Shown here in pieces: positions 46,426 through 58,021 of a stretch of 64,000 nt of DNA. Origin of the DNA: Camellia lanceoleosa (taxonomy: Eukaryota; Streptophyta; Magnoliopsida; Ericales; Theaceae). A program made the translations under genes and the position numbers. How positions within the stretch are numbered: the first letter of the stretch is position 1; each line of letters opens with the position of its first letter. The stretch covers positions 120,030,021 to 120,094,020 of the forward strand of contig CM045767.1 in NCBI GenBank assembly GCA_025200525.1, written 5' to 3'. Under the pieces are notes generated by a model. The model worked only from the letters and a program-made list of their open reading frames with translations. It had not been told where the DNA came from and made no database searches.

Positions 46426-48742
46426 ATGGCGGCGCCGACACCAATCAGCCAGGTGGAGCCAAATCACTGGCATACAAAGACCAATAAGTCGGTCATTACC
46501 GCGAGGGAGCTGGAGGGTATGCGGGAGAAGTATCAGATTCCCGTAGAGATAGAGTTGAAACTGCCAGAATCAAAGGAGAGGGCATCCGATGTTCGACCAG
46601 GGGAATTCGCCCTATACGAGAAGGCGCTAAAGGGGGGTTTGCGGTTGCCACTACCCCGGATAGTGGTGGACGTATTGAACTAGTTAGAGGTAGCCCCAGG
46701 CCAACTGATGCCAAACGCGTAGAAAATCTTGCTGGCTTGTGTGAGCACATGGCCAAAGGCGAACGGGGGGGCTGAAATGACGGTGAACGAGTTTTTTGCA
46801 TGCTATAAGGCGTCGGGGCAGCAAGAGACTTAGGTCACTTTGCAGGCGGCGGCAAGGAAGGGGCTGGTGGCAGGGTTGCCGTCATCGATAAAGGGGTGGA
46901 GACCGCGGTGGTTCTATGTGTCCGCCAATGGAGGGGTTGGAGTGCGCATAGTTTGGAAAGTGCCCATCAAGTCTGTGGAGCCAAAACTGAGGGCAGCAGC
47001 AGAGGTGAGAATGAAGAAGGTGAAGGAATGGAGGGAGAAGGAGGACGCCAGATAGGACGAGCTTGTTTAGCCGTCGGCCTTGTTTGCTGCAGGGTTGGGT
47101 CCTCAGCCGATCGGTGGAGATCTGGGACCGGCGGAGTTAGAGGCAAGGAGGAAAGCGCAAGAGGCTGAGGATATGGCCATCCTCGCGAAAGCCAGTAAGT
47201 TCAAAAAGTCCTAAGCAGACCGATCGTTGAAGCCGATTGCGAGGGAGAGGATCCGTCCACGCCCCAAACCCTTGGGGGAAAAGGACTTAGGTAGATTTAA
47301 GCCACGACCGCCCCCAGTTGACCCTTTGAAGGAGAGAGCCTCAAGGAGATGGAGGGTGTGGTGAAGAAGAGGAGGAGACTGAGAAGGAGTGAAGAGGAGC
47401 CTGCCTTGAAGAGAAGGAAGGAGGCGACGATAGAGCAGAACCCCCTGGCGGGGGAGGTAGAGTGGACCCCTGAAATGGGGTTGGATGGGAGGGCCAAAGA
47501 GGCAGAGAGTGGGGCAACTGGCCTTGGAAAGCAAGTGCAAAGTGGTGGGGTCAGCGCTGAGCCAAGGGTAGGGCCAAGGGAAGAGCCACAACCACAGGAG
47601 GGTCTGGCATCCCAAGAAGGGAAAGAGAGGCCTGGGTTGAAGACTGCCTTCTACCACGTCCCTGCGGTGTCTGGGCGAGTGGAAGGGGAAGGGAGAGAGG
47701 CCAAGATGGCGGCAGACCGCCACTTGGGGGTGGTGGAAGACGCAGCCGTTCGGTCAGTGACTGGGTATACAGAGGCTGAGTTGATGAAGGGGTTGTGCTT
47801 AGCCCAGATGGAGGCGGCTGCCCTAGCAGGAGCCCTGCTGAATAAGGCGGCGGTGGCAAAGGGCGAATTGAGGAGGGAGATAAAGAAGTTGGGGCAAGTA
47901 GAGGCCCAACTTGAAAATTTCAAGAGGGAGAGCGTGGGTTGGAGGAGGGCTGCACGGAGTGCGTGTGCCAGGGGTTGGAGGAGGCTCAGAAGGTGAAAAA
48001 GATGGAGGTGTTGGCGATCGTGCAGCGCAATGTGGCCGCCCGAGCCCATGCTGAGCTGCTCGCGGTCAAGTTAGAGCTAGAGGATGAACGCCGCAAGGTA
48101 GTGTTGCTCGAGTTCCAGCTGGCTGGCGAGCAGAAGAAGTTGGGGGATGCTCAAAATGCCTACACAGTCGCCACCGAACGGTTTGAAGAGGCCATGACCA
48201 GCAATGAAGAACTGCGTGCCCAGCAGATCAAAGAAAATGAGGAAGCAGACCTGAAGATTGTTGGGCTGCAGAAGGAGTTGGAAGATGAGTGTGTTAAGGC
48301 AATAGAAGAGAAGGCGAAGTTAGAGAAGGAGTTGGAGGAAGAAAGAGCCAAGGCAGCCTCTAAAAGGGCAGTATACCCTGATCTGTACGTCGCAGCAGTG
48401 GAGCAATTTAAGGTGTCTGCTGACTTTCAGATGGCCATCGATGCTGCTATTGCCAGCAACTTGGCGAGAGAGGGGGCTGGGGGGGCTGGTCCATCAGGGA
48501 CGACCGCTGGGAGCAAGAGTGAAGACGAAGTAATCCAGAGCTTCCAGCGGCTTGACTTCTACAAACACGAAATACCTGAATTCTGGAACGGTGGCTGGAA
48601 GATGTTCAAGCGTAAAGCAGAAGAGTTGTTCCCAAATATAGACTTCAGCAGTGTTAGAATTAACGAAGACAACGTGGCCCAGACCCCCCTAGATGAGGGC
48701 ATTGAAGAGGAAGATCTCGCCTCAAGTGAAGGAGAGGAGTGA
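46426..48742 (+). pseudogene. antisense gene of Tat element E (gypsy-type transposon domain plus coiled coil)
   Basis: The gene runs opposite to gag-pol, between integrase and the 3' LTR. The ATG at 46426 (ACCGATGGCGGCG, a good plant start context) opens a domain with FALYEKALKGGLRLPLP, AEMTVNEFFACYKASG, GWRPRWFYVSANGG and VRIVWKVP. I recall these blocks from plant proteins labelled putative gypsy-type transposon protein. A basic linker follows, then about 120 residues of Glu/Lys-rich coiled coil (48000-48360), YPDLYVAAVEQF, a Gly-rich stretch and an acidic end. Lesions: stops at 46681, 46720, 46831, 47053, 47068 and 47212, and single-base frameshifts near 47340 and 47940. The first three stops sit where Trp is expected. 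The C-terminal 267 codons are open. Function is unknown. Confidence 0.85.
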
Positions 48743-48843
48743 GTCGAGAAAATATGTACTTGGAGTTTTGGTGGTTCTTGTTGTTTGTTGTTGTTTTTTT
48801 TTTCTTTTTGAATGGCTGTAATAAACTTATGTACAAGTTTGTG

Positions 48844-48853
48844 AATAAATAAA
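48844..48853 (+). terminator. polyadenylation signals of the antisense gene
   Basis: Two overlapping AATAAA hexamers (AATAAATAAA) lie about 105 bases after the stop codon of the antisense gene, with a T-rich and TGT-rich stretch upstream. They would end a transcript running against gag-pol. Confidence 0.55.
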
Positions 48854-48950
48854 ATTTTGAGTCATGTTTGCATGTTATTGCTTTTGTTTGTGTATCTGAA
48901 ATGAATAAGAATGGTGACTTGTATAAGGCTTGTGTATAAATCATTGTGAA

Positions 48951-49208
48951 GTGTAAAATGTAAGGAAAACTCAATGTAAAGTGAAGTTTAAAACGTAAGG
49001 CAACCTCAAGGCAGAGTGATTATGAGAAAAACTCAATGCAGAGTAAAGTTTAACTTGTAAGAAAAATTCAATGCCGAGTGAATGTGAGAAAAACACAATG
49101 CAGAGTGAAGTTTAACTTGTAAGAAAAATTCAATGCAAAGTGAATGTGAGAAAACTCAATGCAGAGTGAAGTTTAACTTGTAAGAAAAATTCAATGCAGA
49201 GTGAATGT
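48951..49208. repeat. 62 bp tandem repeat, about four units, in element E
   Basis: Units contain AAACTCAATGCAGAGTGAAG, TTTAACTTGTAAGAAAAATT and CAATGCAGAGTGAATGTGAG. They sit between the antisense gene and pol. Confidence 0.9.
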
Positions 49209-49319
49209 GTTAAAGATGCGAAGTTTGTGAATTCCGACAGGAATTTGACTAAGTATGGCCACTATGCTTACGATCATGAAGTTGCAAGGGTGGCTCAGTC
49301 TGGCTTAGGCTTGAAGTAA

Positions 49320-49875
49320 GCTCTTCATGCTCGGCCGGCCGAGGCTTTATGTGACTTCGGCTAGCGAGCTCTTCATGCTCGGCCGAGGCTTTTTCTTCAC
49401 CGGCTGAGGCTTTAAGTGACTTGGTCTGGCCGAGCTCTTCATGTTCAATCTGGCTGAGGCTTTTTGCGCTCAGTTTGGCTGAGGCTTTTTGTGCTCACCG
49501 CTAAGGCTTTTAAGTGACCTTGCCCGCCGAAGTTCTTCATACTCACCGCCGAGGCTGCAATCAAAGCATTATTGGAACACCACAGATAACTGGCCGAGCT
49601 CTTCATGCTCACCGCCGAGGATTTTTGTGATCTGCCGAGGCATTATGACTCGATCTCACCGCCGAGGCTGCAATCAAAGCGTTATGGGAACACCATAGAT
49701 AACTGGCCAAGCTCTTCATGCTTAGTCTGGCTGAGGCTTTTTGTGCGTAGTCTGGCTGAGACTTTAAGTGACTCGGTTTGACCGAGTTCTTCATGCTCAG
49801 TCTGGCTGAGGCTTTAAGTGGCTCGGTCTGGCCGAGTTCTTTATACTCAGTCTGGCTGAGGCTGCAATCAAAGCG
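49320..49875. repeat. GGCTGAGGCTTT / GAGCTCTTCATGCTC repeat in element E
   Basis: Short units (GGCCGAGCTCTTCATGCTC and GGCTGAGGCTTTTTGTG) alternate, mostly 20-35 bases apart. A larger block with GAGGCTGCAATCAAAGCG and GGAACACCACAGATAACTGG returns three times (near 49550, 49665 and 49860). No frame is coding. Confidence 0.88.
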
Positions 49876-50034
49876 TTATTGGAAAACCACAAATAACTGA
49901 GATATAAGCTTGCTATCACACAAAGTGTAGCCCATTGGATCATAAATTTACACCATATGAGAAAATGAGAACATTCAAGTGTACAGATTGTCAAAAAGAT
50001 CATACAGCAATTGGACAATACAAAGATACAACTT

Positions 50035-53000
50035 TTATTGAAAATAGCGCTTCAAATGCTTAGTGTTCTAAGGATGGGGAAGGTCTCGACCTTCCATGTC
50101 TTGAAGTCGGTAAGTGCTCGGGCGTGGTCTGGCTTTCACAATGTAAGGTCCCTTCCACTTGGCTGCCAGTTTGCCCTCAGTCAGATTTTTGGTGGCAAGA
50201 GTTACTTCTCGCAAAACAAGGTCCCCCACGGCGAATTCCCTCAGTCTGACTTTGCGGTTGTAGTGTGTTCTCGTTTTCTGTTGGTATGAGGCCCGCCTGA
50301 CAGTTGTGGTTTCTCGGAGTTCTTCGATCAGATCTAGGTTTGCCCGACGCAGCTCCTCAGTTAGTTCTGGATTCGGGTGTAAAACCCTTGGGGTGGGCAG
50401 ACTGACTTCCACTGGGATGACCGCCTCAGCGCCGTATGTTAGGCGAAAGGGGGTTTTCCCAGTGGGAGTCCGGGTGGTGGTGCGGTAAGTCCAGAGTACA
50501 TTGGGTAATTCCTCAGCCTAAAGTCCCTTAGCAGCTTCCAACTTTGTTTTAATGATCTTCAGGAGAGAACGGTTGGTGACCTCAACTTGACCATTGGCTT
50601 GGGGATGACCTGGGAAAGCGAAACATGGCTGGATTTGGAGTTCTGCACAGAATTTCTTGAACTTGGCGTTGTCGAATTGTTTGCCGTTGTCAGAGACGAT
50701 GGCTTGAGGGATGCCAAACCTGCATACAATTGACTGCCAGATGAATCGGGTTGTGTTCCGCTCAATAATGGTAGCAAAGGGTTCTGCTTCCACCCATTTA
50801 GTGATGTAGTCGATGGCAACAATTGCGAATTTGATTTGGTCTCGACCAGTAGGCAATGGGCCAATCAGGTCGATCCCCTATTTGGCGAATGGGTAGGGGC
50901 TGCAAAGCGTGATCAATTTTGTAGGAGGAGCATGGGGGATGTTGGCAAAATGTTGACACTTATCACATTTGAGTACGAAGTCAGTCGCATCTTGATTGAG
51001 AGTAGGCTAGAAATAACCAGTGCGAAGTATTTTATGGACGATGGACCGGGCGCCCGAATGATTACCACAGACACCTTCATGAACTTCCCTTATCACATAG
51101 GTTGCTTGAGTGGGATTGAGGCAATGCAGATACGGGCGTGAAAAACCATGTTTGTATAAAAGGCTGCTAACAAGGGTGTAATTAGACGACCGGGCCCAGA
51201 CTTTAGCGGCCTCCTGTTTGTCGTCTAGAAGTTCCCCCATTGTCAGATACAGAAAGATGTCTGCCGCCCATGGGATAGGTTCATCTTGGAGGAAGTGGAC
51301 TTCCTGCAGGTTGGGGGAGATGGCCGGTTGGGTCAGGTATTCAAGGCTGACACCGTGGTTGAGGTCTGACTGGTCTGCAGAAGCCAATTGGGCCATCTCA
51401 TCTGCCTTGGAGTTTTCAACCGAGGGATGTGCTTGATGCAGAAAGTATTGAAGAGGCGAGCAAGGGGGAGAGCAATATCCCTATATGCCCGCATGGTGTC
51501 CTCCTTGGCATCGAATTCCCCCGTAATCTGCCCGGCGATAAGCTAGGAATCGCTGAATACTCGGATGTGGCTGACACCGATGTCTTTGGCTAGGCGGAGG
51601 CCTGCTGTTAATGCCTTATACTCGGCCTCATTATTGTTTGCATCGAACAGGAAGCGGAGAGCACATTTGAAATAACCGCCATCAGGGGCAGTGAGGATGA
51701 GACCAGCCCCACTGCCTTCTTTGCGGGATGATTCGTCGACGTTAAGGGTCCAAGAGTGGGGATCTTCTGGCTCGGTAGGGATTGGTGGGGGTGGAAGAGT
51801 TGTGGTTGGGGTGAGGTTAATGAATTCCAGGATGAAGTCTACAACAGCCTGTCCCTTAATTGCTGTCCGAGGCCGGTAGAAGATATCAAACTGACTGAGT
51901 TCGACCGACCATTGCATAAGCCTGCCGAAAAACTCTGGTTGTTGCATTATCTTCTTCAACGGTTGGTCAGTGAGAACCACTATGGAGTGGGCTTGGAAGT
52001 AAGGGCGGAGTCGTCTGGAGGTGGTGACCAAGGCCAAGGACATTTTTTCTAACAAAGGGTAGTTTTGTTCCGTCCCCCGAAGAGCTCGACTGATGTAGTA
52101 GACCGGTCGCTGGACAGAGCTGTCTTCCCTAACGAGTGCTGCACTGACTGCAATGTGTAACACGGCTAGATAGAGGAAGAGGGGTTTGCCTGTGATGGCT
52201 TGAGAAAGTAGGGGGGTTAGCCATGCACTGTTTCAACTGTTGAAAGGCCTCTTCAGATTCTGCCGTCCATTCAAAAGTTTGCCGAAGGACTTTGAAGAAG
52301 GGGAGGTACTTATCCGTTGCTCAGGAAATGAAGCGCTTGAGGGCGACCACTCGGCCAGTAAGCCTCTGAACCTTTTTGACCATTCTAGGGGACCGCATTT
52401 CGGTTAAGGCCTTTATCTTCTCAGGGTTAGCCTCGATGCCCCGCTGACTGACCATGAATTCCAAAAATTTCCCAGATCTGACGCCGAAGGCATATTTTTC
52501 CGAATTGAGCTTCATTTGGTACTTTCGTAGGGTGGCGAAGGTTTCTTGCAGGTCAGCCAGATGATCGGTGGAGAGCTTGCTCTTGACCAGCATGTCATCG
52601 ACATATACTCCCATGTTCCGGCCGATCTGATGATGGAAGACGGCATTGACCAACCATTGGTAAGTGGCCCTAGCATTCTTCAACTCAAATGGCATCACAC
52701 GGTAATGGTAGGTGCCTCGGTCGGTGATGAAGGAGGTGTGCTCCTGGTCAGATGGGTGCATCAAGATTTGGTTGTATCCAGAGAAGGCATCTATGAAACT
52801 GAGCATTTGATGGTCGGCCGTGGCGTCGACCAGCAGATCTATGCGAGGGAGAGGGTAGCTATCCTTGGGGCAAGCTTGGTTGACGTCAGAGTAGTCGACA
52901 CGGAGTCGCCATTTACCATTGTTTTTTCGAACTAGCACCACATTCGACAACCATCTAGAGTAGTCCACATTGCTGATAAATTATGCCTCAAGGAGTTTGT

Positions 53001-54027
53001 CTATTTCAGAAGCGGCAAGGTTATTGCGCTTTGGGTGAAAAATGCGCTGCTTCTGGCGGATAGGTCGGAAATGGGGCTCAACACTGAGACGGTGGCTGAT
53101 GAAGGAGGGATGAATTCTTGGCATATCAGCGTGAGTCCAGGCAAACACGTCGTTGTGTTCAACCAGGAGGGCGATGAGGTCGGGCTTGGCTTGGGGGGAT
53201 AGTTGGCTGCCGATCTTGGCGATTTTGTCTGAGTTGGTGGGGTCGACGAGGACCTCGACGAGCTCCTCCACTGGTTCCCGTCTGACCAGCTCGTCCTCGT
53301 CTCTGACATCGAGTCCTTCAATGATCATAGCCTCTTTCAGCTTGACTTCTTTAAGTGAGGCGACATAACATTCTCTGGCCACGGTCTGCTCTCCCCTCAC
53401 TGTTCCGACCCCAAGATCGGTGAAGAACTTGATGGCAAGGTGGTAAGTGGATGTGATGGCTTGGAAAGCATTTAGGGCAGTGCGGCCAAGGATGATGTTG
53501 TAGGCAGAGGGGCAGTCAACAACAAGGAAGGTGAGCAACTTTGTGGTCTGTCGCGGGTACTCGCCAATTGTGATAGGAAGGTTGATGGAGCCAATGGAGG
53601 TCACCCGGTCGCCAGTGAAACCGACCAAAGGGGTTTGGAGCAGAGACAGGCTCTCTTCTCCAATCTTGAGCTGGCAGAAGCAATTGAGGAAGATGATGTC
53701 TGAAGAACTACTGTTGTCGACGAGAACCCGTCTGACCTTGTAATTGGAGAAGAGGGCGAAAATGACGAGAGGATCGTCATGAGGATAACGGATGCCTGTG
53801 CATTTGGCGTCCGTAAAGGTGATAGGCTCAATCCACTGCATGGGGTGTTTGGAGGGTCGATCCAACGTGGCAACTTCTTTGTCTGAGCCCTGCCTTATTT
53901 TTCTAAGTTCTGCCCGCTGAACCGACCGGGATGGTCCCCCATAAGCAAGCTCGCCGGAGATAACTCTGATTTCTCCAATAGGTGGGGGGGTTACCTTGTG
54001 CCTGAGGTTGCTATGGAGGGCGATCAT
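50035..54027 (-). pseudogene. element E pol: protease, RT, RNase H, integrase
   Basis: The best-preserved frame (54027-52981) holds protease with VLVDNSSSSDII, where the family usually has DNGSSAD, so the catalytic triad Gly is Ser. RT follows a TAA near 52978 and has RVDYSDVNQACPKD and an intact YVDDM at 52591-52605. RNase H (52163-51543) shows NVDESSRKEGSGAGL and NNEAEYKAL. Integrase has GNHSGARSIVHKI (finger), IDYITKW (first Asp), VSDNGKQF (second Asp) and NGQVEVTNRSLL (Glu). The end reads LPHP, a TAG at 50065-50067 where Trp is expected, then NTKHLKRYFQ and TAA at 50035. Several stops interrupt it, for example near 50515 and 51003. Confidence 0.92.
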
Positions 54028-55508
54028 GACCTTGGTTAGGTCATTTGTCGAAGTCTTGTGCGCCGCTTGTTTCTGATAGGTTCGGTCCGCTACCTCTGCT
54101 AAGGGCGAGTATCCGTGAATCGGCTGAGGCGTCCTTGACGAATAAGGCCCTCGACCTAATCTTTGAGGTTAACACACTCCTCGATATTATGGCTGTGGTC
54201 CTGGTGAAAACGACAATATTTGGACTGGTCTTTCCGATTGGAAGGAGTTCGTGATGGTTGGGGCCATTTTAGGGGGTAGTCCTGCTGGATCTGATGGAGG
54301 ACTTGTTTTATGGGGGAGTTTAGGGGGTGTACCGCTCGAACTAGCCAGGCGGTCGGGCTGGGGCCAACCAGTTGGTTTTGGGGGGTCGGCCAGTGTATTG
54401 AGATGTTTGGTTATTGTACTGGGTATTTCTGGTTTCTGAATCTTTTATCTTTTCTCTGGGGGTCGGGTTTTTGGTTATAGCATCTTGCCGGGCAGCTAGG
54501 GAATCTTCAGCATTCATATATTTTTGGGCTTTGGAGAGTAGGTCTGCCATGGAGGTTGGGGAGTTTTTAGAGAGGGAGAAAATGAAGTCAGACGACCGTA
54601 GACCGGCCATGAAAGCCGTAAGGATGACTTTGTCATCGTTTTCCACTACTTGCAGGGCTTCGGTGTTGAAGCGGGTAACGAAACTGCGCAGCGACTCCCC
54701 CTCGGTCTGACGGATGTTAAGGAGTTGGGTTGCCGGACGCCGCTGGCACTGGGCTCCAAATGAAATGGCTGAGGAAAGAGTCACTAAGGTGCTGGAAAGT
54801 GGAGACAGAGTCTGCTGGTAGTTGACTAAAACAAAGTCGAGCTGACCCCTTGAGTGTCATAGGGAAAGCCCGGCACATGATTTTGTCTAGGAAAGCATGG
54901 AGGATCATTAGGGTCCTGTAGGTCTCCAAGTGGTCGGCTGGGTTCGTCATACCGTCAAAAGAGTCGACGGTAGGCATTTTGAACTTGGGGGGTAGAGGTT
55001 TGTCCTGGATGGAAGCAACAAATGACGAGTTGGCTATGGTAGAGGGTTTATGCTGGATGTTCTACATGACCCCTTGGAGTTGGAGCTTCATGGCTCGGAG
55101 TTCTGCGTCCCAGAGAGGAATGTTGTCACCACCGGAGGGCAGCGGGGGCTGGACGCTACTAGCCTCTCTTTCAAGGGTTGGTGTCAGGACCGATGAATGT
55201 GAGGGTCGGAGTGGTGGATTCATATTTGGGGGAGGAGGTTGCAAACCTTCCAAGTTAGGTGGATAAGGCTGCTGGAAAGCATGGCTCGGGGCTCGTTCTT
55301 GGTTGGGTGAAATATTTGGAGGTGGTGGAGGAGGTATGGGAAGGTCTCTCTGGAGCAGGGCATTGATTAAAGCTTGGTTCTACTCGGCAAGGCGGTTAAT
55401 GCTGTTAGTGAGCTCAGTAAAGTATTGTGGTGGGTTGTTCGGATTAGGAGGGTCGGCTTGGTGGTTAGGAACATTGGGATGGGAACCCATGGATCTACTC
55501 GTGACCAT
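54028..55508 (-). pseudogene. element E gag
   Basis: The start is MVTSRSMGSHPN at 55508, about 100 bases inside the 5' LTR. A Pro-rich leader has a TAG near 55380. The capsid region starts MPTVDSFDGMTNPADHLETY and continues, after a frameshift near 54740-54780, with LLNIRQTEGESLRSFVTRFN. The zinc-binding motif reads CRFHQDHSHNIEEC near 54175-54215, the CHHC form of Tat gag. Stops then precede the protease. Gag would form the cytoplasmic particle; this copy is broken. Confidence 0.88.
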
Positions 55509-55592
55509 TCACCTTCGCAGGTGACAGGAAGAGATTATTGGGAAAGGGCCTCTGACGACAATGAGCATAACTGGAGCACAGAGTAAGAAAAT

Positions 55593-55611
55593 TTCCCACA
55601 GACGGTACCAA
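55593..55611 (-). other. primer-binding site of element E
   Basis: On minus, TTGGTACCGTCTGTGGGAA follows the LTR end after one base. It is one change from the site of element D and is typical of Tat gypsy elements. Confidence 0.88.
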
Positions 55612-55612
55612 C

Positions 55613-56183
55613 TGATGATACAGTTCGTTCCAATGAACGGGTCGAACTGATCCACGCTCCTCGCGCCTATGTCCGTATGACCAAACCCACCGAAAGACCT
55701 ACACAAGAGTTCAACGGAGAACGAGGAGTCCCCCAGCGAACCCTCCGACGAGCAAGTTAGAAACAGAAGTAGAGTGTAAAGATGAATTAGAGATAGAAAG
55801 CTTAACCTTCTTTTTGTCTTCAACCTTTGCTTATATCCTCTGGTAATCATTTCGTTGTCCCTTCCGACCTGCCACCTTGGCCGAAAGTCTATGCTCTAGC
55901 TTACCTTGTTCATGGTGAAGGCATTTTGTCCTGACGGAGAGGGCTTGTTGCAATAAATGCTGTGAGGGGCTTCATTAATGGCGATGTGTAGTGGCAATAA
56001 CTTTGCAGATCTTTGTCTGCTGATGTGCCCTCTCTTGACATGTGTCTTGATGTCATTGGTTCTTATTGCTACATGGGGCTTCGGCAGTGCTGGGTTTCAT
56101 TAATTGAATTATGTATTGGGCCCCAATTGGTGGGTTTGGGTTATTCATAGTGGGTTGTAGCCTTTATGGGCCTACCCATGTCA
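55613..56183 (-). repeat. 5' LTR of element E (571 bp)
   Basis: It runs from TGATGATACAGTTCG to GGCCTACCCATGTCA, followed by ATTGT. Most differences from the 3' LTR are C/T or G/A changes. Confidence 0.95.
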
Positions 56184-56892
56184 ATTGTGTTGGACCTATT
56201 TGCCACCCTGACCCATGGAGAAACGTGGCCATTTGCCCATTGATCAGGTCATACATAATCCGAATTTAAATTCAAAAACACACAAACAAAACATGCATAT
56301 ATACATACACATCCACAAACAAAAAAGAGATGATCAAAACCTGAATTGATTTGTTTGCAACAAAGTAAATGACCGATTACTCTCATGGAGCGGATATACG
56401 TTAAAGTGTCTACGCAGTGTGGCAACCTTGAAGACTTTGAAAACTGTAGTGAGAGGACTCTGAGTCTCAATTGTTGCAGGGCAAGGGTAAAAGGGCATGC
56501 CAAAAGAGAAGATGGCAAGAGCAATCAGCATCACATATGTGGAGAGTTCAATGGTTTGTGGCCAATGAGGATTTGGCAATGTAAAGTAACAAGAATACCC
56601 ATTAGCCAGGCAAAGCTCCAACGTACTTTTTTCCTAGACATACATACGTGGCTATCATGGCAAAAATGGCTTCAGTGTTGAGTTTCGCCCAGCCCTGCCC
56701 ATGGCTATCATGGCAAGTGCAATGTAGAACAAGCAGACTTTTGTATACGGAAAAAGTTTCAAAGTTGATAAGCATAGAAGGCTTAGTCCCTGCAGTGACA
56801 AACATATGTAGCTATACTATACTAATTCAATCTCTACCACACAAATATTTTGCCCCAGAAAAATCTAGGAGTAAAAATCTAGGTCCATAGCA

Positions 56893-56916
56893 TTATATAT
56901 ATATATATATATATAT
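56893..56916. repeat. (AT)n microsatellite in the NPF intron
   Basis: A pure AT/TA run within the intron between the two NPF exons. Confidence 0.9.
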
Positions 56917-57637
56917 GTATTAGAGGTGGACATACAGTACGCGTGTACAAACAGTTAAATGTAGGAAGTAGTTGGATTTAAGAAAATAAATTTAAAGCAA
57001 TTATCGTAGTTGGGGGTATTTCGAGAAATAAAAAAATTGTGAAAATCAACATCTGCTTCACTCTTCACTTTATATATTAGTATAAATATTTACTAGCATT
57101 TGAGCTCACGCGATACATGTGTTTTTTCTTTTTCAAATCAAGAAGAGATTTGAAGGTTGAAATCACAAGGAGTTTTCTTTAAACGTGCGTATTAACTTGC
57201 TCTTACACACCTTCGGTGGTGAAGAAAAATAAATAGAAAAGTTACTCATTAATAGGTTTTTTGGGGAAAAAAAATTATAGTGACACTATACCTATTCAAG
57301 TGTTCACATATAATAATCGTATACATCATACAACATATGAGTTGTTTGTATAATTTAATTTCTCAATCGATTCAATTTCAAATTCAATGAGACTATGCAT
57401 CGGCTGTGGAGTAGGGTGGTGGTGGGATGGCGAAGGTAGAGGAGGTGACAGTGTGAGTTGTACTTTGGTAACATTGATAAAATTTTAATTTAGAAAATAT
57501 TTATTACTTTTAAAAAAAAAAATATTATATACTCAAATAAATATGCTTTCGGTCCACTATACCAAAACATGTGAAAACTGTTTTCTAGCCAAAAAAGATT
57601 TCTGCGAAATCAAAATAAAAGTGCGAGTTGAACTTAC
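56917..57637. other. NPF intron sequence
   Basis: Between the two NPF exons there is AT-rich DNA with a donor at 57631-57637 (GTAAGTT on minus) and an acceptor at 56791-56795. I see no inserted element. Confidence 0.6.
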
Positions 57638-58021
57638 AATGACGTATGAAATAGAGGAGAAAAAGACCGTCTTGAAAAAACCAACATAAGTATTAGCCAA
57701 ATGAGCAAAGGCTAATGTAATCATAGATGTTAGACCTTGGTTTATATTCACTATTGCTGCTGATTTTTGGAGATCCTCTTTCCATTCTGCCATTAAGTAT
57801 GTCATTAGGACAACCATTGCTGCATGTTCCACCACACTGTGGCCAAAAACCAGACCTAAAAATTGAAGGAAAAAAAAATGCAAATTACATATATAATTAA
57901 GTTTATGCTATGTACACAAAAACTAATTACAAAAATTAAACACATGCACATGTCTATTTCTATTTGGTTTTGAAACTGAAATTCTATTTGTGAGATTTTT
58001 GTTTTTCATTTTTTTTGGGTC

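Larger units (their letters stand above)
45294..56183 (-). mobile_element. Tat-type gypsy element E, near full length (10,890 bp)
   Basis: LTRs at 45294-45870 and 55613-56183, with perfect ATTGT target duplications (45289-45293 and 56184-56188). Read on minus: primer-binding site, gag, protease, RT, RNase H, integrase, a repeat-rich spacer, then a long gene in the opposite direction, purine tract and 3' LTR. All coding parts carry stops and frameshifts but no large deletion. Tat assignment rests on the primer site, the CHHC-type gag finger, the DNG-type protease and the integrase end. The LTRs differ by roughly one base in twenty over the part I compared by eye, nearly all transitions. Confidence 0.95.
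56341..57855 (-). pseudogene. NPF (nitrate/peptide transporter family) gene remnant
   Basis: Two minus-strand exons match plant NPF transporters, proton-coupled membrane carriers of nitrate, peptides and other solutes with 12 membrane helices. Exon at 57855-57638: GHSVVEHAAMVVLMTYL, KSAAIVNINQG and FAHLANTYVG, bounded by TTTTTAG and GTAAGT. Exon at 56790-56341: starts after CTGCAG with GLSLLCLSTL, then LFYIALAMIAMG, RWSFAWLMGI and FSFGMPFYP, and ends before a GT. The join preserves the frame. The second exon has a TGA-TAG pair after TLKPFLP and a frameshift near 56570-56590, so this copy is a pseudogene. The start and the C-terminal exons are not in the window. Copia D and element E lie close to it, probably in or next to its introns. 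Confidence 0.82.

Noticed and set aside
47211..47859. Minus-strand frames over the antisense gene
   Set aside because: They are mirror images of the Lys/Glu-rich plus-strand gene and give Ser/Pro/Leu-rich protein without a domain.
52546..52935. Plus-strand 129-codon frame opposite the element E RT
   Set aside because: It is the reverse side of a conserved RT region, which explains its openness.
56385..56681. Plus-strand frame of 98 codons over the NPF exon
   Set aside because: The minus strand has recognisable transporter sequence with splice sites; the plus frame has none.
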